DNA of 15,899 nt from Alcaligenaceae bacterium (GCA_012511095.1 JAAZGT010000184.1:1-15899); one strand, 5' to 3'; numbered from the stretch's first letter, positions 7,072 through 15,145 are shown. Numbers and translations are program-made. Notes: generated by a model not told the origin, from the sequence alone.

Positions 7072-7126
7072 TGTATTTCAACCTTTATCTTTAATGGTTT
7101 GATTAATATTTATAAAATAGTTAACC

Positions 7127-7139
7127 CTGTATTCTACAG
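7127..7139. promoter_or_regulatory. Small dyad CTGTATTCTACAG upstream of tig
   Basis: CTGTA and TACAG arms flank TTC. The dyad lies 56 bases before the tig ATG, inside the likely promoter region. Similar TGTA/TACA dyads occur at 7417-7431 and 7531-7553, but with different spacing. It could be an operator; no regulator is recognised. Confidence 0.3.
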
Positions 7140-7174
7140 TGTAAACATATAAAAGGGCTACAAATCGAGGGGCA

Positions 7175-7199
7175 CTAAGCTAAAACATATTTAGCTAAG
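7175..7199. other. Imperfect stem-loop after the small lipoprotein gene
   Basis: CTAAGCTAAA (7175-7184) and TTTAGCTAAG (7190-7199) pair with one mismatch around a 5-nt loop, 13 bases after the lipoprotein stop codon. No T run follows on either strand, so it is at best a weak terminator or a 3'-end stabilising structure. Confidence 0.35.
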
Positions 7200-7211
7200 C
7201 CACAAAATTAC

Positions 7212-7361
7212 TTAGAATCGCATGCCACCGCCAACGCCCACGCCAATTCCGCTACTACTGCTGCCACCAATCCCGACGCCACCACCGACACCAACACCAC
7301 CATGGGAGCAAGCACTAATAAACAATACCATTGCTATTAATGAGAACTTAATCAATCTCAT
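7212..7361 (-). CDS. Small glycine-rich lipoprotein, 49 residues, unrecognised
   Basis: A short gene runs from the ATG at 7359-7361 to the TAA at 7212-7214. The product begins MRLIKFSLIAMVLFISAC. This is a positively charged start, a hydrophobic stretch and a lipobox (ISAC, Cys18), so it should be exported, lipid-modified and cut before Cys18. The mature part is only 32 residues, nearly all Gly, Val, Ile and Ser, in the pattern GVGVGGGVGIGG, SSSS, GIGVGVGGG, ending MRF. A strong ribosome-binding site (GAGGAGA, 7369-7375) seven bases upstream supports it as a real gene. It lies downstream-oriented toward tig and divergent from the membrane gene at 7588. Function unknown; an entericidin-like toxin role or a structural envelope role are both only guesses. 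Confidence 0.82.
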   Translation of the reverse strand: MRLIKFSLIAMVLFISACSHGGVGVGGGVGIGGSSSSGIGVGVGGGMRF

Positions 7362-7368
7362 AACACCA

Positions 7369-7375
7369 TCTCCTC
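7369..7375 (-). promoter_or_regulatory. Strong ribosome-binding site of the small lipoprotein gene
   Basis: Minus strand GAGGAGA lies 7 bases before the ATG at 7361. It is one of the two best Shine-Dalgarno sequences in the window and is the main support for this short gene. Confidence 0.8.
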
Positions 7376-7416
7376 AAACTTAAAAGCACCTTTTAATATA
7401 AAGATGCTATAGCTAT

Positions 7417-7495
7417 TGTATTTCTAATACAGTAATAAGAATGCAGCTGCATCGTATTCTGTGTAAAATGCTGTGGTGATAAGCATCAGTGATGC
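7417..7495. promoter_or_regulatory. Cluster of three palindromes between divergent small genes
   Basis: Three dyads lie in 79 bases: TGTATT-TCT-AATACA (7417-7431), the perfect 12-bp palindrome ATGCAGCTGCAT (7441-7452), and GCATCA-G-TGATGC (7483-7495). They lie between the divergent starts at 7361 and 7588, where operators for one or both genes would be expected. On the minus strand TTACTG and TATAGC with an 18-base spacer overlap the first dyad and could be the lipoprotein promoter. No known regulator site is recognised. Confidence 0.45.
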
Positions 7496-7503
7496 AGACC
7501 CGA

Positions 7504-7534
7504 TTTAACTTTATTTTAATATAATCGTTATATT
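7504..7534 (+). promoter_or_regulatory. Likely promoter region of the 7588-8040 gene
   Basis: A perfect TATAAT occurs at 7520-7525 but has no good -35 box at the right distance. An alternative is TTAACT (7505-7510), 18 bases, TATATT (7529-7534). Either would start transcription inside or beside the dyad at 7531-7553. The exact boxes are uncertain. Confidence 0.35.
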
Positions 7535-7553
7535 GTAGAAATTATCTACAATA
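7531..7553. promoter_or_regulatory. Perfect 9-bp inverted repeat, candidate operator
   Basis: TATTGTAGA (7531-7539) and TCTACAATA (7545-7553) are perfectly complementary around AATTA. The element sits just downstream of the TATAAT box and 34 bases before the ATG at 7588. It could bind a dimeric repressor or form a hairpin in the 5' leader. No T run follows, so it is not a terminator. Confidence 0.55.
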
Positions 7554-7575
7554 CCACACTGAACAAACATTCTTG

Positions 7576-7582
7576 AGAGGAG
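7576..7582 (+). promoter_or_regulatory. Ribosome-binding site fixing the ATG at 7588
   Basis: AGAGGAG ends five bases before the ATG at 7588-7590. The in-frame TTG at 7573 lies upstream of and adjacent to this site and has none of its own, so the ATG is the start. Confidence 0.85.
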
Positions 7583-7587
7583 TAATC

Positions 7588-8040
7588 ATGAGCGAAAATC
7601 AAGTAGAACCTACACAAAACACAACCGAGTCTACCGATGCAAATAAAGATTTAATTAATGCGGTGCCTAAAAAAACCTTATTTAATAGTGGCACTTTTGT
7701 TATTTCCCTAATCGTATTTGCTTTATTTATCACCTTAATTGCTTGGTCTGTTAGCTTCTTATCAATGTTCTTCGGTGCTCTTGGCGCCTTAATTATGGCA
7801 GCCAAAGGTTGCCTAACTAATGACGCTGAATTCCGTTTTGCTCAGGCAGAGGGTGCGTGTTGTCGTGTTAGCGACGAAAACTTCGCTTATTTAGCAATTC
7901 GTGCGGTTATTGGTATGTTGACTGGTACTGCGGTTTACCTCATTGCTTTCCAAGATGTTTCAGCACCATGGACTGCAATCGCTACACTTAGTATGTTTGG
8001 TGGATTAATCTTTGACCGCCTTATTTTTAGCAAAAAATAA
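7588..8040 (+). CDS. Unrecognised small inner-membrane protein, 150 residues
   Basis: I do not recognise this protein. Residues 1-32 are hydrophilic and probably cytoplasmic. Hydrophobic stretches lie at about 36-72 (long enough for two helices joined by a tight turn), 103-122 and 128-147, giving three or four membrane segments. Between them a polar loop (73-100) holds Cys75 and the pair Cys91-Cys92. The end FSKK is basic. The start is the ATG with a strong AGAGGAG site; the upstream TTG is rejected. It is divergent from the small lipoprotein and convergent with yhdP. The dyad at 7531-7553 suggests regulated expression. The gene is followed by a terminator-like hairpin, so it is probably transcribed alone. 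No transport or enzyme motif is visible. Confidence 0.85.
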   Translation: MSENQVEPTQNTTESTDANKDLINAVPKKTLFNSGTFVISLIVFALFITLIAWSVSFLSMFFGALGALIMAAKGCLTNDAEFRFAQAEGACCRVSDENFAYLAIRAVIGMLTGTAVYLIAFQDVSAPWTAIATLSMFGGLIFDRLIFSKK

Positions 8041-8062
8041 TTTCTTTTATTGCTGCTAATGC

Positions 8063-8122
8063 AATAAGCCGATTATTACAAAAGCATCATTTAGAGCTTT
8101 AGTTATAGTCGGCTTTATTTTT
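8063..8122 (+). terminator. Probable intrinsic terminator after the 7588-8040 gene
   Basis: AATAAGCCGA (8063-8072) pairs with TCGGCTTTATT (8109-8119) with one bulged base. The large intervening loop can fold further through AAAGC/GCTTT. The stem is followed by TTTATTTTTGCTTTTTG on the plus strand. The long imperfect structure makes this less certain than the hairpin at 1083. Confidence 0.6.
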
Positions 8123-8168
8123 GCTTTTTGCTATAAGCCTTAGGCGCCCCCAAGATAGTTTTCGGTTT

Positions 8169-11100
8169 TTACTCTAAAAGTATCGGCACATGGGGGTTTA
8201 ATGACTCTTCGTCGATTAAATCAATCATCTCCTCTGGCGCCTCAATCACCGTATTTATGATTTTCTCAGAGGGCTTAGACTCTTCTTCTTGCTGTACTGA
8301 GCCAGACTGTGATTCATCAGCATTTTTAGAATCAAGCTCTTTCGCCTCTTTTAATTTATTTTCATCGAGTGGCACGCCGTCAATACGAATATCATCAAAG
8401 GTACCATCTACTTTAAAGCGTTGAGTTAAGGCTTTTTCCATTGGGCTCTTTAAAAGCCATTGTGATAAAAAGGCCGCCACGCCCACCGCAGGATTGACCA
8501 ATACGCCAGTCAATACCGCCGCACCACTCATATCCAAACTAGGTATAGCCACCACATCTAAATTAATGGTTTCCTTTTTTAAATTGCCCTCACCCTGTGC
8601 CACTAAAGCAATTAATGGGCTACTTAATCTAAAGTCAGGTAACCAAAATTGACCTCCCTTAAGACCATAATGGAAGCGCATATAATCATAATTAATGGCA
8701 TTTTGCCCTTTGCCAGCGAAAATTTTATTCCACTCAGGTAGCTTACCTAAAGCTTGTATAGACAAAAGAGCTAAGATTTTAGTTGCTGTATTACCGACGT
8801 TATTAATATGACCATCTCTTAAAACACCTAAGGCATTTAGCTCTATATCATCACGCTTAAAATTCAACAGGTCATTAAGGACTATGCCACCTTGGATATC
8901 AGCTTGACCACTTAAAACATTCTCACCTAAGTCTAAAGCTTCTAATAAACCCTCGATATTCAATGCATTAATATTGAAATTCAAATCAGCGAGTATTTTG
9001 TCATTTTTATTACGAACATAGCCCGCACCAAATAAATGACCATAATCATCTTGGGTGGTTAATTTATCTAGACGCCAATTTTGCTTATCCTCTGCTTCTC
9101 CTGAGGCACCAACATTATGAAAATGATATTTATCTATGTGTAAATCTTGGACCTTTAGATCTAAGTTATTGATCTTCCATGGTGACTCAGTCTCACTTTT
9201 AACAATATTCTTAGACTCATCATTGTCTGAGCCTTTATCAATTTGCCAGTGAAAATGCTTTAAATCGGCCTTAACATCATAGGCACCCTTAGCTTTATTA
9301 CTTTCTTTTAAGGTTAAATCACCTTGAATCGTAGGACCTGATAACTCTAAAGCGATGGTCTTTAAATCTTTTAAACGACTTTTGGCGCGCACATCAAGTA
9401 GACTCATACCACCAATTAACACCTCTTTAGCTCGCACATCAAAGCAATTTACTATTTGCTCTGATGAACCCCCACTCTCGCCAAAACCAAAATTAGCGAT
9501 CCAATGTGTTAAGGACTCGATCTCAATCGCCTTAACCGCGCCATGAAAAAATAAACCACTATCTGGAGCCACCGGTTTTTCACCCAAAGCAAAGGCACCA
9601 CGTTTAAAGTTAAAAGCTTGGGCTCTATCGGTATAAAAATCAGAAGCAAACTGCAAAGCGCCATTATCGTAATCAGCGCTTATATGATCTGTAAAGCGAC
9701 CAGCGCCCCCACTTTTGCGTTGCCATTGCACATGTAAAGGCACAGTACTTTGAGCGGCCTTAGTATATAGGCCTGGATACTGAATGCTAAGACCTTGCAA
9801 ATGACTAGTTAATGAGGCCTTAAACTCATGATCGCCCTCAAAAACAAAATTGAGTTCATAAGGCGTTAAACCCTTAAGTTGACGCAAGCCCTTAAGGGAG
9901 TAGTAATCATGAATACCTGTGCCACTTAATCGGCCCTTAATTTTTAGAACATCACCAGTTCGGCCAACATTACCATGCACATGCGCAGGTCCACCCAAAA
10001 GTTGTACATTCAAATCATCAATACTTAAATATTGCTCATTAAAACTTAAGCTACCGTTGACCTCTGTTGATTGAGGAAAGCTGGGATTTAATTTAAAGGT
10101 CCCATCAGTGACATGCACTTTACCGGTAACGGTAGATGAATTCATATCGCGCAATGGTATGCCAATTACTAAAGAGGCACGCAAATCACCTGTGGCGATA
10201 CTATCATCTAAGGCTCCTGACAATAAAGCACTTAGGGGCGTTTGCTTCATTAAAACAAGAAACTGATCGGCCGTGGTTTCAGCTATGGACTCAATTTGAA
10301 GCTTTGTGCCCTCTTGGAGCCCGTTAATCGTCGCCTTCAAATTATCGAAATCAATGCTTTTTTCGTCCGCAAGATTATTCATCCACCCCCGATTTGCATC
10401 AATCAGCATGTCATCATTAATAAAACGATAGGTGCCCTGCTCCATATGCAGAATTGGCCATTTGATATTTTGCGCTTGATGATCAAAATCTAAGCCAAAG
10501 TCTCTAAACTCAGCCACAATTTTATTAACACCCGACTCAGGATTTAGACCAAAGGGATAATCATCAACTAAGCCATCGACTAGAAAATGTCCGTTATAAA
10601 GCTCACCACTAACAAAAGCACCATCGAGCCAATCAAGTACATCAGCGCCAATTGCCTTAGGTAAAAAACGTGGTAAATACGATGCTACTAAGTGATCAAT
10701 TTCACCCTCTAAGCGAATATAACCACTACCCTGTGTTGCACCATGCCAATTACCAAGTGCATTTAAGCGTACATTAGGATCATTAACTAGCAACTCATTA
10801 AAAGACAAGACGGGTAAATTCGCATCATCGAGCTCGTAACTACCATTAACTTTGACATCAGCTAAAGCAAACTCATGACGAAAGTTATTAGTCTCATACA
10901 ACCAACCATCGCTCATAGAAGTTTGGAAACGAATGGGCATATGTTGATGACCATGACCTACAAATAATGCCATTGCATCAGCCACCTCACCTTCGACGTT
11001 GACACGCATTTCTGCAAATCGGGCTTGTGGCATTGAGAAATTATCTAATTGCAATTCAGCTTTAAAGTTTTCCCAAAAACCATCTTTTAAATGCGCATCA

Positions 11101-12086
11101 AAATGAAAATGCTTAACAATAACGGTATGAATATTGAGCTGCTCTAAGACATTGGCAAACAATTGCTTAGGTTCTAAATCACCACTTCGTATACTTAAAT
11201 AACCCGTTACTTGATGATTTTTGTTTTCATCGAATTGACTATAATCTATTAAATTATCAATGACGATATCTTGACCCGACACCATATCTGACTGCAATAA
11301 GACATCACTTTTAATGCGCCGTTTTTCTGCAGTCAAAGTTGCATTTTTGACATTTAAAACAAAATCATAAACCTGACTGCTAGGCTGTGGAGACACAATC
11401 TTTAGCTCATCACCGGTTTCATCTAAAGGCACCGCAGTAGCCAATTCCGAGGCATCTCTAATGCTTAACTTAAGGTTTTCAACCGAAATACTGCTAAGCC
11501 ATTTAAAATACTTATCCTCTAACAGCAGTTTGACTTGTTCAGTGTAATCCTGAGTCAAATAACTACTCAAAGCAGCGATAAAGCTTGCACCCTCAATATC
11601 TGTTTGATTATCATTTTCAGGTAATTGACTAAAGGTCACCCCACTCATCGGTAAGTGGTGTTGACCTACCCACACATCCCCCTCAGCGTCAATCAATAAG
11701 GGTAAAGTGGAATTTTGAACCTCAATATGAAGAAGACCGCCTTTCCAGAAGGTTAATTTAGGTGTTAAATAAAATTGCACCTCTCCAAAACTGGCTCGGG
11801 GTTGGCTTTGTGCCCTATCACTTAATTCTATGGCATGAAAATGCGTATCTTTTAAAACCAATCGTGGATTAACCCCACGCCAACTAAGATCCAATTCACC
11901 AAAGGTGATTGCCATACCCGTATGACTATGGATATAGTTTTGAATAGGTTCACGCCATTGCTCAAGCCTTGGGCTTACATAAAAGACCAAAACCAGACTC
12001 AAGATCACAAACAGCCCCAGCATCGAAACAATTAGATAACTGGCTGCGCGCAATAATTTAAAAACAATCTTGCTTAGGCTGGGCAC
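8169..12086 (-). CDS. yhdP: YhdP family AsmA-like protein (intermembrane lipid transport)
   Basis: YhdP-type proteins are anchored in the inner membrane and span the periplasm as a long beta-rich groove. In E. coli, YhdP, TamB and YdbH together are needed for phospholipid transport to the outer membrane. The 1305-residue product (E. coli YhdP has about 1266) starts with a short basic segment and a hydrophobic anchor at about 14-37. It continues with SPRLEQWREPIQNYI and LDLSWRGVNPRL, as in this family, then a long beta-rich body. Near the C terminus VLVNPAVGVAAFLSQWLL, then a KVDGTFDDIRIDG segment, are family hallmarks. The start is GTG at 12084-12086: an in-frame TAA directly precedes it, so no earlier start exists. 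After about residue 1240 there is an acidic, Ser/Glu-rich tail of some 65 residues. It is divergent from glnE, as in other Burkholderiales. Confidence 0.92.
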   Translation of the reverse strand: MPSLSKIVFKLLRAASYLIVSMLGLFVILSLVLVFYVSPRLEQWREPIQNYIHSHTGMAITFGELDLSWRGVNPRLVLKDTHFHAIELSDRAQSQPRASFGEVQFYLTPKLTFWKGGLLHIEVQNSTLPLLIDAEGDVWVGQHHLPMSGVTFSQLPENDNQTDIEGASFIAALSSYLTQDYTEQVKLLLEDKYFKWLSSISVENLKLSIRDASELATAVPLDETGDELKIVSPQPSSQVYDFVLNVKNATLTAEKRRIKSDVLLQSDMVSGQDIVIDNLIDYSQFDENKNHQVTGYLSIRSGDLEPKQLFANVLEQLNIHTVIVKHFHFDAHLKDGFWENFKAELQLDNFSMPQARFAEMRVNVEGEVADAMALFVGHGHQHMPIRFQTSMSDGWLYETNNFRHEFALADVKVNGSYELDDANLPVLSFNELLVNDPNVRLNALGNWHGATQGSGYIRLEGEIDHLVASYLPRFLPKAIGADVLDWLDGAFVSGELYNGHFLVDGLVDDYPFGLNPESGVNKIVAEFRDFGLDFDHQAQNIKWPILHMEQGTYRFINDDMLIDANRGWMNNLADEKSIDFDNLKATINGLQEGTKLQIESIAETTADQFLVLMKQTPLSALLSGALDDSIATGDLRASLVIGIPLRDMNSSTVTGKVHVTDGTFKLNPSFPQSTEVNGSLSFNEQYLSIDDLNVQLLGGPAHVHGNVGRTGDVLKIKGRLSGTGIHDYYSLKGLRQLKGLTPYELNFVFEGDHEFKASLTSHLQGLSIQYPGLYTKAAQSTVPLHVQWQRKSGGAGRFTDHISADYDNGALQFASDFYTDRAQAFNFKRGAFALGEKPVAPDSGLFFHGAVKAIEIESLTHWIANFGFGESGGSSEQIVNCFDVRAKEVLIGGMSLLDVRAKSRLKDLKTIALELSGPTIQGDLTLKESNKAKGAYDVKADLKHFHWQIDKGSDNDESKNIVKSETESPWKINNLDLKVQDLHIDKYHFHNVGASGEAEDKQNWRLDKLTTQDDYGHLFGAGYVRNKNDKILADLNFNINALNIEGLLEALDLGENVLSGQADIQGGIVLNDLLNFKRDDIELNALGVLRDGHINNVGNTATKILALLSIQALGKLPEWNKIFAGKGQNAINYDYMRFHYGLKGGQFWLPDFRLSSPLIALVAQGEGNLKKETINLDVVAIPSLDMSGAAVLTGVLVNPAVGVAAFLSQWLLKSPMEKALTQRFKVDGTFDDIRIDGVPLDENKLKEAKELDSKNADESQSGSVQQEEESKPSEKIINTVIEAPEEMIDLIDEESLNPHVPILLE

Positions 12087-12187
12087 TTAATTTCCACTGT
12101 AAATTAAATCGAATCGCTAATCATACTGCAAATTTATGCAAAGCTTAATATTATATGTTAACGGTATATTAATTAAAAAATACAACT
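12087..12187. promoter_or_regulatory. Divergent promoter region of yhdP and glnE
   Basis: This AT-rich 101-base gap must carry both promoters. For yhdP (minus strand) TTAACA, 17 bases, CATAAA is a possible pair. For glnE, TATATT at 12165-12170 is a possible -10 box without a good -35; it would leave a leader of only about ten bases, consistent with the absence of a Shine-Dalgarno sequence before the glnE ATG. No sigma-54 promoter (GG/GC) pattern was seen. Confidence 0.4.
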
Positions 12188-15145
12188 ATGGCTGTAGAGC
12201 AAATTCAATCGATTGATAATCCTCAATCCCTTATTCAAAAGGCCGCTGCTTGGTCTCAATACCTTTCAAATCGTTTAAATGCTGAGTCAGGTTTTGAGGA
12301 GCGTTTAGCTGCAGATATACAATTGCCTTTACTACCTGCAACCATCAACACTTGGTTGCGTCAAGAACTAGCAATTTATGAGCTTTCTAGCGATGATATC
12401 AATTTAGTAATACAGGCTGATTTGCGTGAGCTACAACATTCTGAGCCACTCCTCAAACCGCTTGCTATCGATGATTGTAAAGCCATTTTAAGAAAATTAC
12501 GTAAAAGAGTCTTTTGCACTATATTAGTGCGTGATATGTGTGGCCTTGCAAAGCTTGAGGAAGTCTTAACTGCAATGAGCTACTTTGCTGACCTTGCGGT
12601 TAAATACGCCTATCGCTCAGCCATGTTACAAATGATCAATCGCCACGGTCTCCCTATTGACCCCAAAAATAAATTACCCCTAGAAATGATTATTCTAGGG
12701 ATGGGTAAATTGGGTGGTAATGAGCTTAATGTATCGTCGGATATTGATTTGATTATGCTCTACCCTTTAGATGGACAAACCGATGGTGATCGCTCTATTA
12801 GTCATCACGAGTTTTATACCAAAGTCACTCAGCGTATTGCCAATATACTTTCCGATCAAACTGCCGATGGCTTTGTCTTTAGAACTGATTTGCGCCTACG
12901 ACCTGATGGTGGTGGTAGCGCACTCGCTTGGAGTTTAGATGCGCTTAATGACTATCTAGTCAAACAAGGCCGCGAGTGGGAGCGCTACGCTTGGCTCAAA
13001 GCCCGTAGCATTCCTATAAAAGCCTTTAAAGATTCTAAGGACCAAAACTATATACAGCGTTTTTTAAGTATTCAGTCACCCTTTGTTTTTAGAAAGTACT
13101 TTGACTTTGATACCTTGGCTGCTCTACGCAAGTTACGCGAACAAATTCGAGAGGATTGGGATCAACGCGCCCATAGTCGTCCAACCATTGATAGCCAAGC
13201 CAATATCAAATTAGGTGAAGGCGGTATTCGCGAGATTGAATTCATCGTGCAACTAGCCCAATTAGTACGTGGTGGCCAAATGCCATCGATCCGCCATGCC
13301 AGCTTTTTCAGAGCCCTACATGCTGAGCTTCAAGCCGGTATCATTGATGAAGCAGACGAAGCGACCTTAGAGCAAGCTTATCGCTTTTTGAGACGGGTTG
13401 AGCATTTGTTGCAATATAAGGCCGATCAACAAACACATTTACTACCCACAAAAGAAGAGGATTTAGAGCAATTAGCCTATTATTTTAATTTAAGTTTAAA
13501 TGAATTTACCACACAATTACAACAGCATAGACAAGCCGTAAGTCATAGCTTTAAAGAGGCTTTCCGCCTCATCGGTGTTGAGGAAAATGATAATAGCAAC
13601 ACGAGCAATGAATCCTTTTTAATGGAACATCACAATGAGTCAAGCACGGAAGCTAATCGTTTTAAGCAAGATAACGATGCTGAGCAAAGTAGCATTAGTA
13701 TTGCTGTTGAAAATGAGGCCCTAACTAATGCTCTCGAAGACATCCTACAAAGCCTCAAAGAAAGCTACAAAATTAAACACCTAAACCCTTCGTCAAAAAA
13801 ACGTCTTGACTCATTAATCCCCAAAATAATGAAGGCGGTGACTAAGGCTAGGCAACCGCTAAGTACCTTCTCACGTCTTATTGACCTTATTGAGAGTGTG
13901 GTACAGCGTAGCTCCTATATGGCACTCTTTGATGAGTACCCTGAGGTGTTAGACCGTATTGTCCGCATGCTCGATACCAGTCCGTGGGTAGCAGATTACA
14001 TTACCAGAAACCCCATCGTGCTAGATAAACTCATTGATTGGCAGGAGCTCCTTGAACCAATTGATATCGATGACATCATCAAGCAACTACAACTTGATCT
14101 CGATGCCAGTGTAATGCAAGATGGCACGCCCGATATGGAACTACAAATGAACCTGATGCGTGACTTAAAGAAACAAGTCACCTTCCAGCTATTGGCGCAG
14201 GATATTGAGGGCATTATTACGGTTGAGCATTTAGCTGATGTGCTCTCTTTATTAGCCGATAAATTACTTGAAGAAAGTATGCTTCGAGTTTGGCCATTGG
14301 TGTGTCAGCGTTATGATTCGGCTAAAGTACCTGCCTTACCTAAGTTTGCCATTATTTCCTATGGGCGTTTAGGTGGTAAGGAGTTAGGCTATGTCTCAGA
14401 CCTAGATTTGGTGTTTTTATTTGATGATGCCACTGCTGAGGGTATTGAGATTTATACACGCTTTGCCCGTCGCTTGACTAATTGGCTTAGCACCATGACC
14501 TCCTCGGGTCGACTATATGATATTGATACGCGCCTAAGACCCGATGGCAACGCGGGTCTACTGGCAGTGTCTATTGATGGTTTTGAAAACTACCAGCTCA
14601 ATTCCGCCTGGTTATGGGAGCACCAAGCCCTTACGCGTGCACGCTTTTCTGCAGGTGATGAGGATATTGGGCAACGATTTGAGGATTTGCGAACATCTAT
14701 CTTGATACGACAGCGCGACTTAGATACACTAAAGCAAGGTATTGTCGATATGCGCAAGCGTATGCACGATGGCCATCCAAATCACAGCCAACTTTTTGAT
14801 CTCAAACACGATGTTGGTGGCATGGTCGATATTGAATTTATTACGCAATACATTGTCTTAGCATATAGTCACCAATATTCTGAATTAATTAAAAACCTTG
14901 GTAACATCACCCTATTAAAAATGGCAGGTGATTATGGTTTATTAGCCAAAGAGCTAGCCCACCAAGTAGCAGACATTTATCGCGAGTATCGTGCTAAGCA
15001 ACATAGCCTACGCTTACAAGGTGATGATCGCGCACGTACCGAACCACAATCTATGATTAAAGAGCGTCAAGCAGTGATTGAACTATGGAACACTGTTTTT
15101 CCTGATGCCACAAAGTTTTTGCCGGAGTTAAATTCTCATGACTAA
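12188..15145 (+). CDS. glnE: Bifunctional glutamine synthetase adenylyltransferase/deadenylylase
   Basis: GlnE attaches AMP to a tyrosine of glutamine synthetase (inactivating it) when nitrogen is plentiful and removes it when nitrogen is scarce, under control of PII. The 985-residue protein has two nucleotidyltransferase domains. The N-terminal, deadenylylating one carries GMGKLGGNEL and DIDL (171-188, Asp185 and Asp187). The C-terminal, adenylylating one carries GRLGGKEL and DLDL (726-741, Asp738 and Asp740). Each is followed by a TDLRLRPDG or DTRLRPDG motif (233-241, 780-787) and a helical PII-uridylyl-transferase-like domain with GGIREIEFIVQ (345-355) and GGMVDIEFITQ (877-887). The protein is longer than usual (about 930-950) because of a polar Asn/Ser/Glu-rich linker at about 465-505. 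No Shine-Dalgarno sequence precedes the ATG. queH overlaps its end by 8 bases. Confidence 0.97.
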   Translation: MAVEQIQSIDNPQSLIQKAAAWSQYLSNRLNAESGFEERLAADIQLPLLPATINTWLRQELAIYELSSDDINLVIQADLRELQHSEPLLKPLAIDDCKAILRKLRKRVFCTILVRDMCGLAKLEEVLTAMSYFADLAVKYAYRSAMLQMINRHGLPIDPKNKLPLEMIILGMGKLGGNELNVSSDIDLIMLYPLDGQTDGDRSISHHEFYTKVTQRIANILSDQTADGFVFRTDLRLRPDGGGSALAWSLDALNDYLVKQGREWERYAWLKARSIPIKAFKDSKDQNYIQRFLSIQSPFVFRKYFDFDTLAALRKLREQIREDWDQRAHSRPTIDSQANIKLGEGGIREIEFIVQLAQLVRGGQMPSIRHASFFRALHAELQAGIIDEADEATLEQAYRFLRRVEHLLQYKADQQTHLLPTKEEDLEQLAYYFNLSLNEFTTQLQQHRQAVSHSFKEAFRLIGVEENDNSNTSNESFLMEHHNESSTEANRFKQDNDAEQSSISIAVENEALTNALEDILQSLKESYKIKHLNPSSKKRLDSLIPKIMKAVTKARQPLSTFSRLIDLIESVVQRSSYMALFDEYPEVLDRIVRMLDTSPWVADYITRNPIVLDKLIDWQELLEPIDIDDIIKQLQLDLDASVMQDGTPDMELQMNLMRDLKKQVTFQLLAQDIEGIITVEHLADVLSLLADKLLEESMLRVWPLVCQRYDSAKVPALPKFAIISYGRLGGKELGYVSDLDLVFLFDDATAEGIEIYTRFARRLTNWLSTMTSSGRLYDIDTRLRPDGNAGLLAVSIDGFENYQLNSAWLWEHQALTRARFSAGDEDIGQRFEDLRTSILIRQRDLDTLKQGIVDMRKRMHDGHPNHSQLFDLKHDVGGMVDIEFITQYIVLAYSHQYSELIKNLGNITLLKMAGDYGLLAKELAHQVADIYREYRAKQHSLRLQGDDRARTEPQSMIKERQAVIELWNTVFPDATKFLPELNSHD

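Noticed and set aside
7417..7431. LexA (SOS) box
   Set aside because: The CTGT-N8-ACAG spacing is not met here or in the similar dyads at 7127 and 7531.
7573..7587. TTG start five codons upstream of the 7588 gene
   Set aside because: The strong AGAGGAG site lies between this TTG and the ATG at 7588, so only the ATG is correctly placed.
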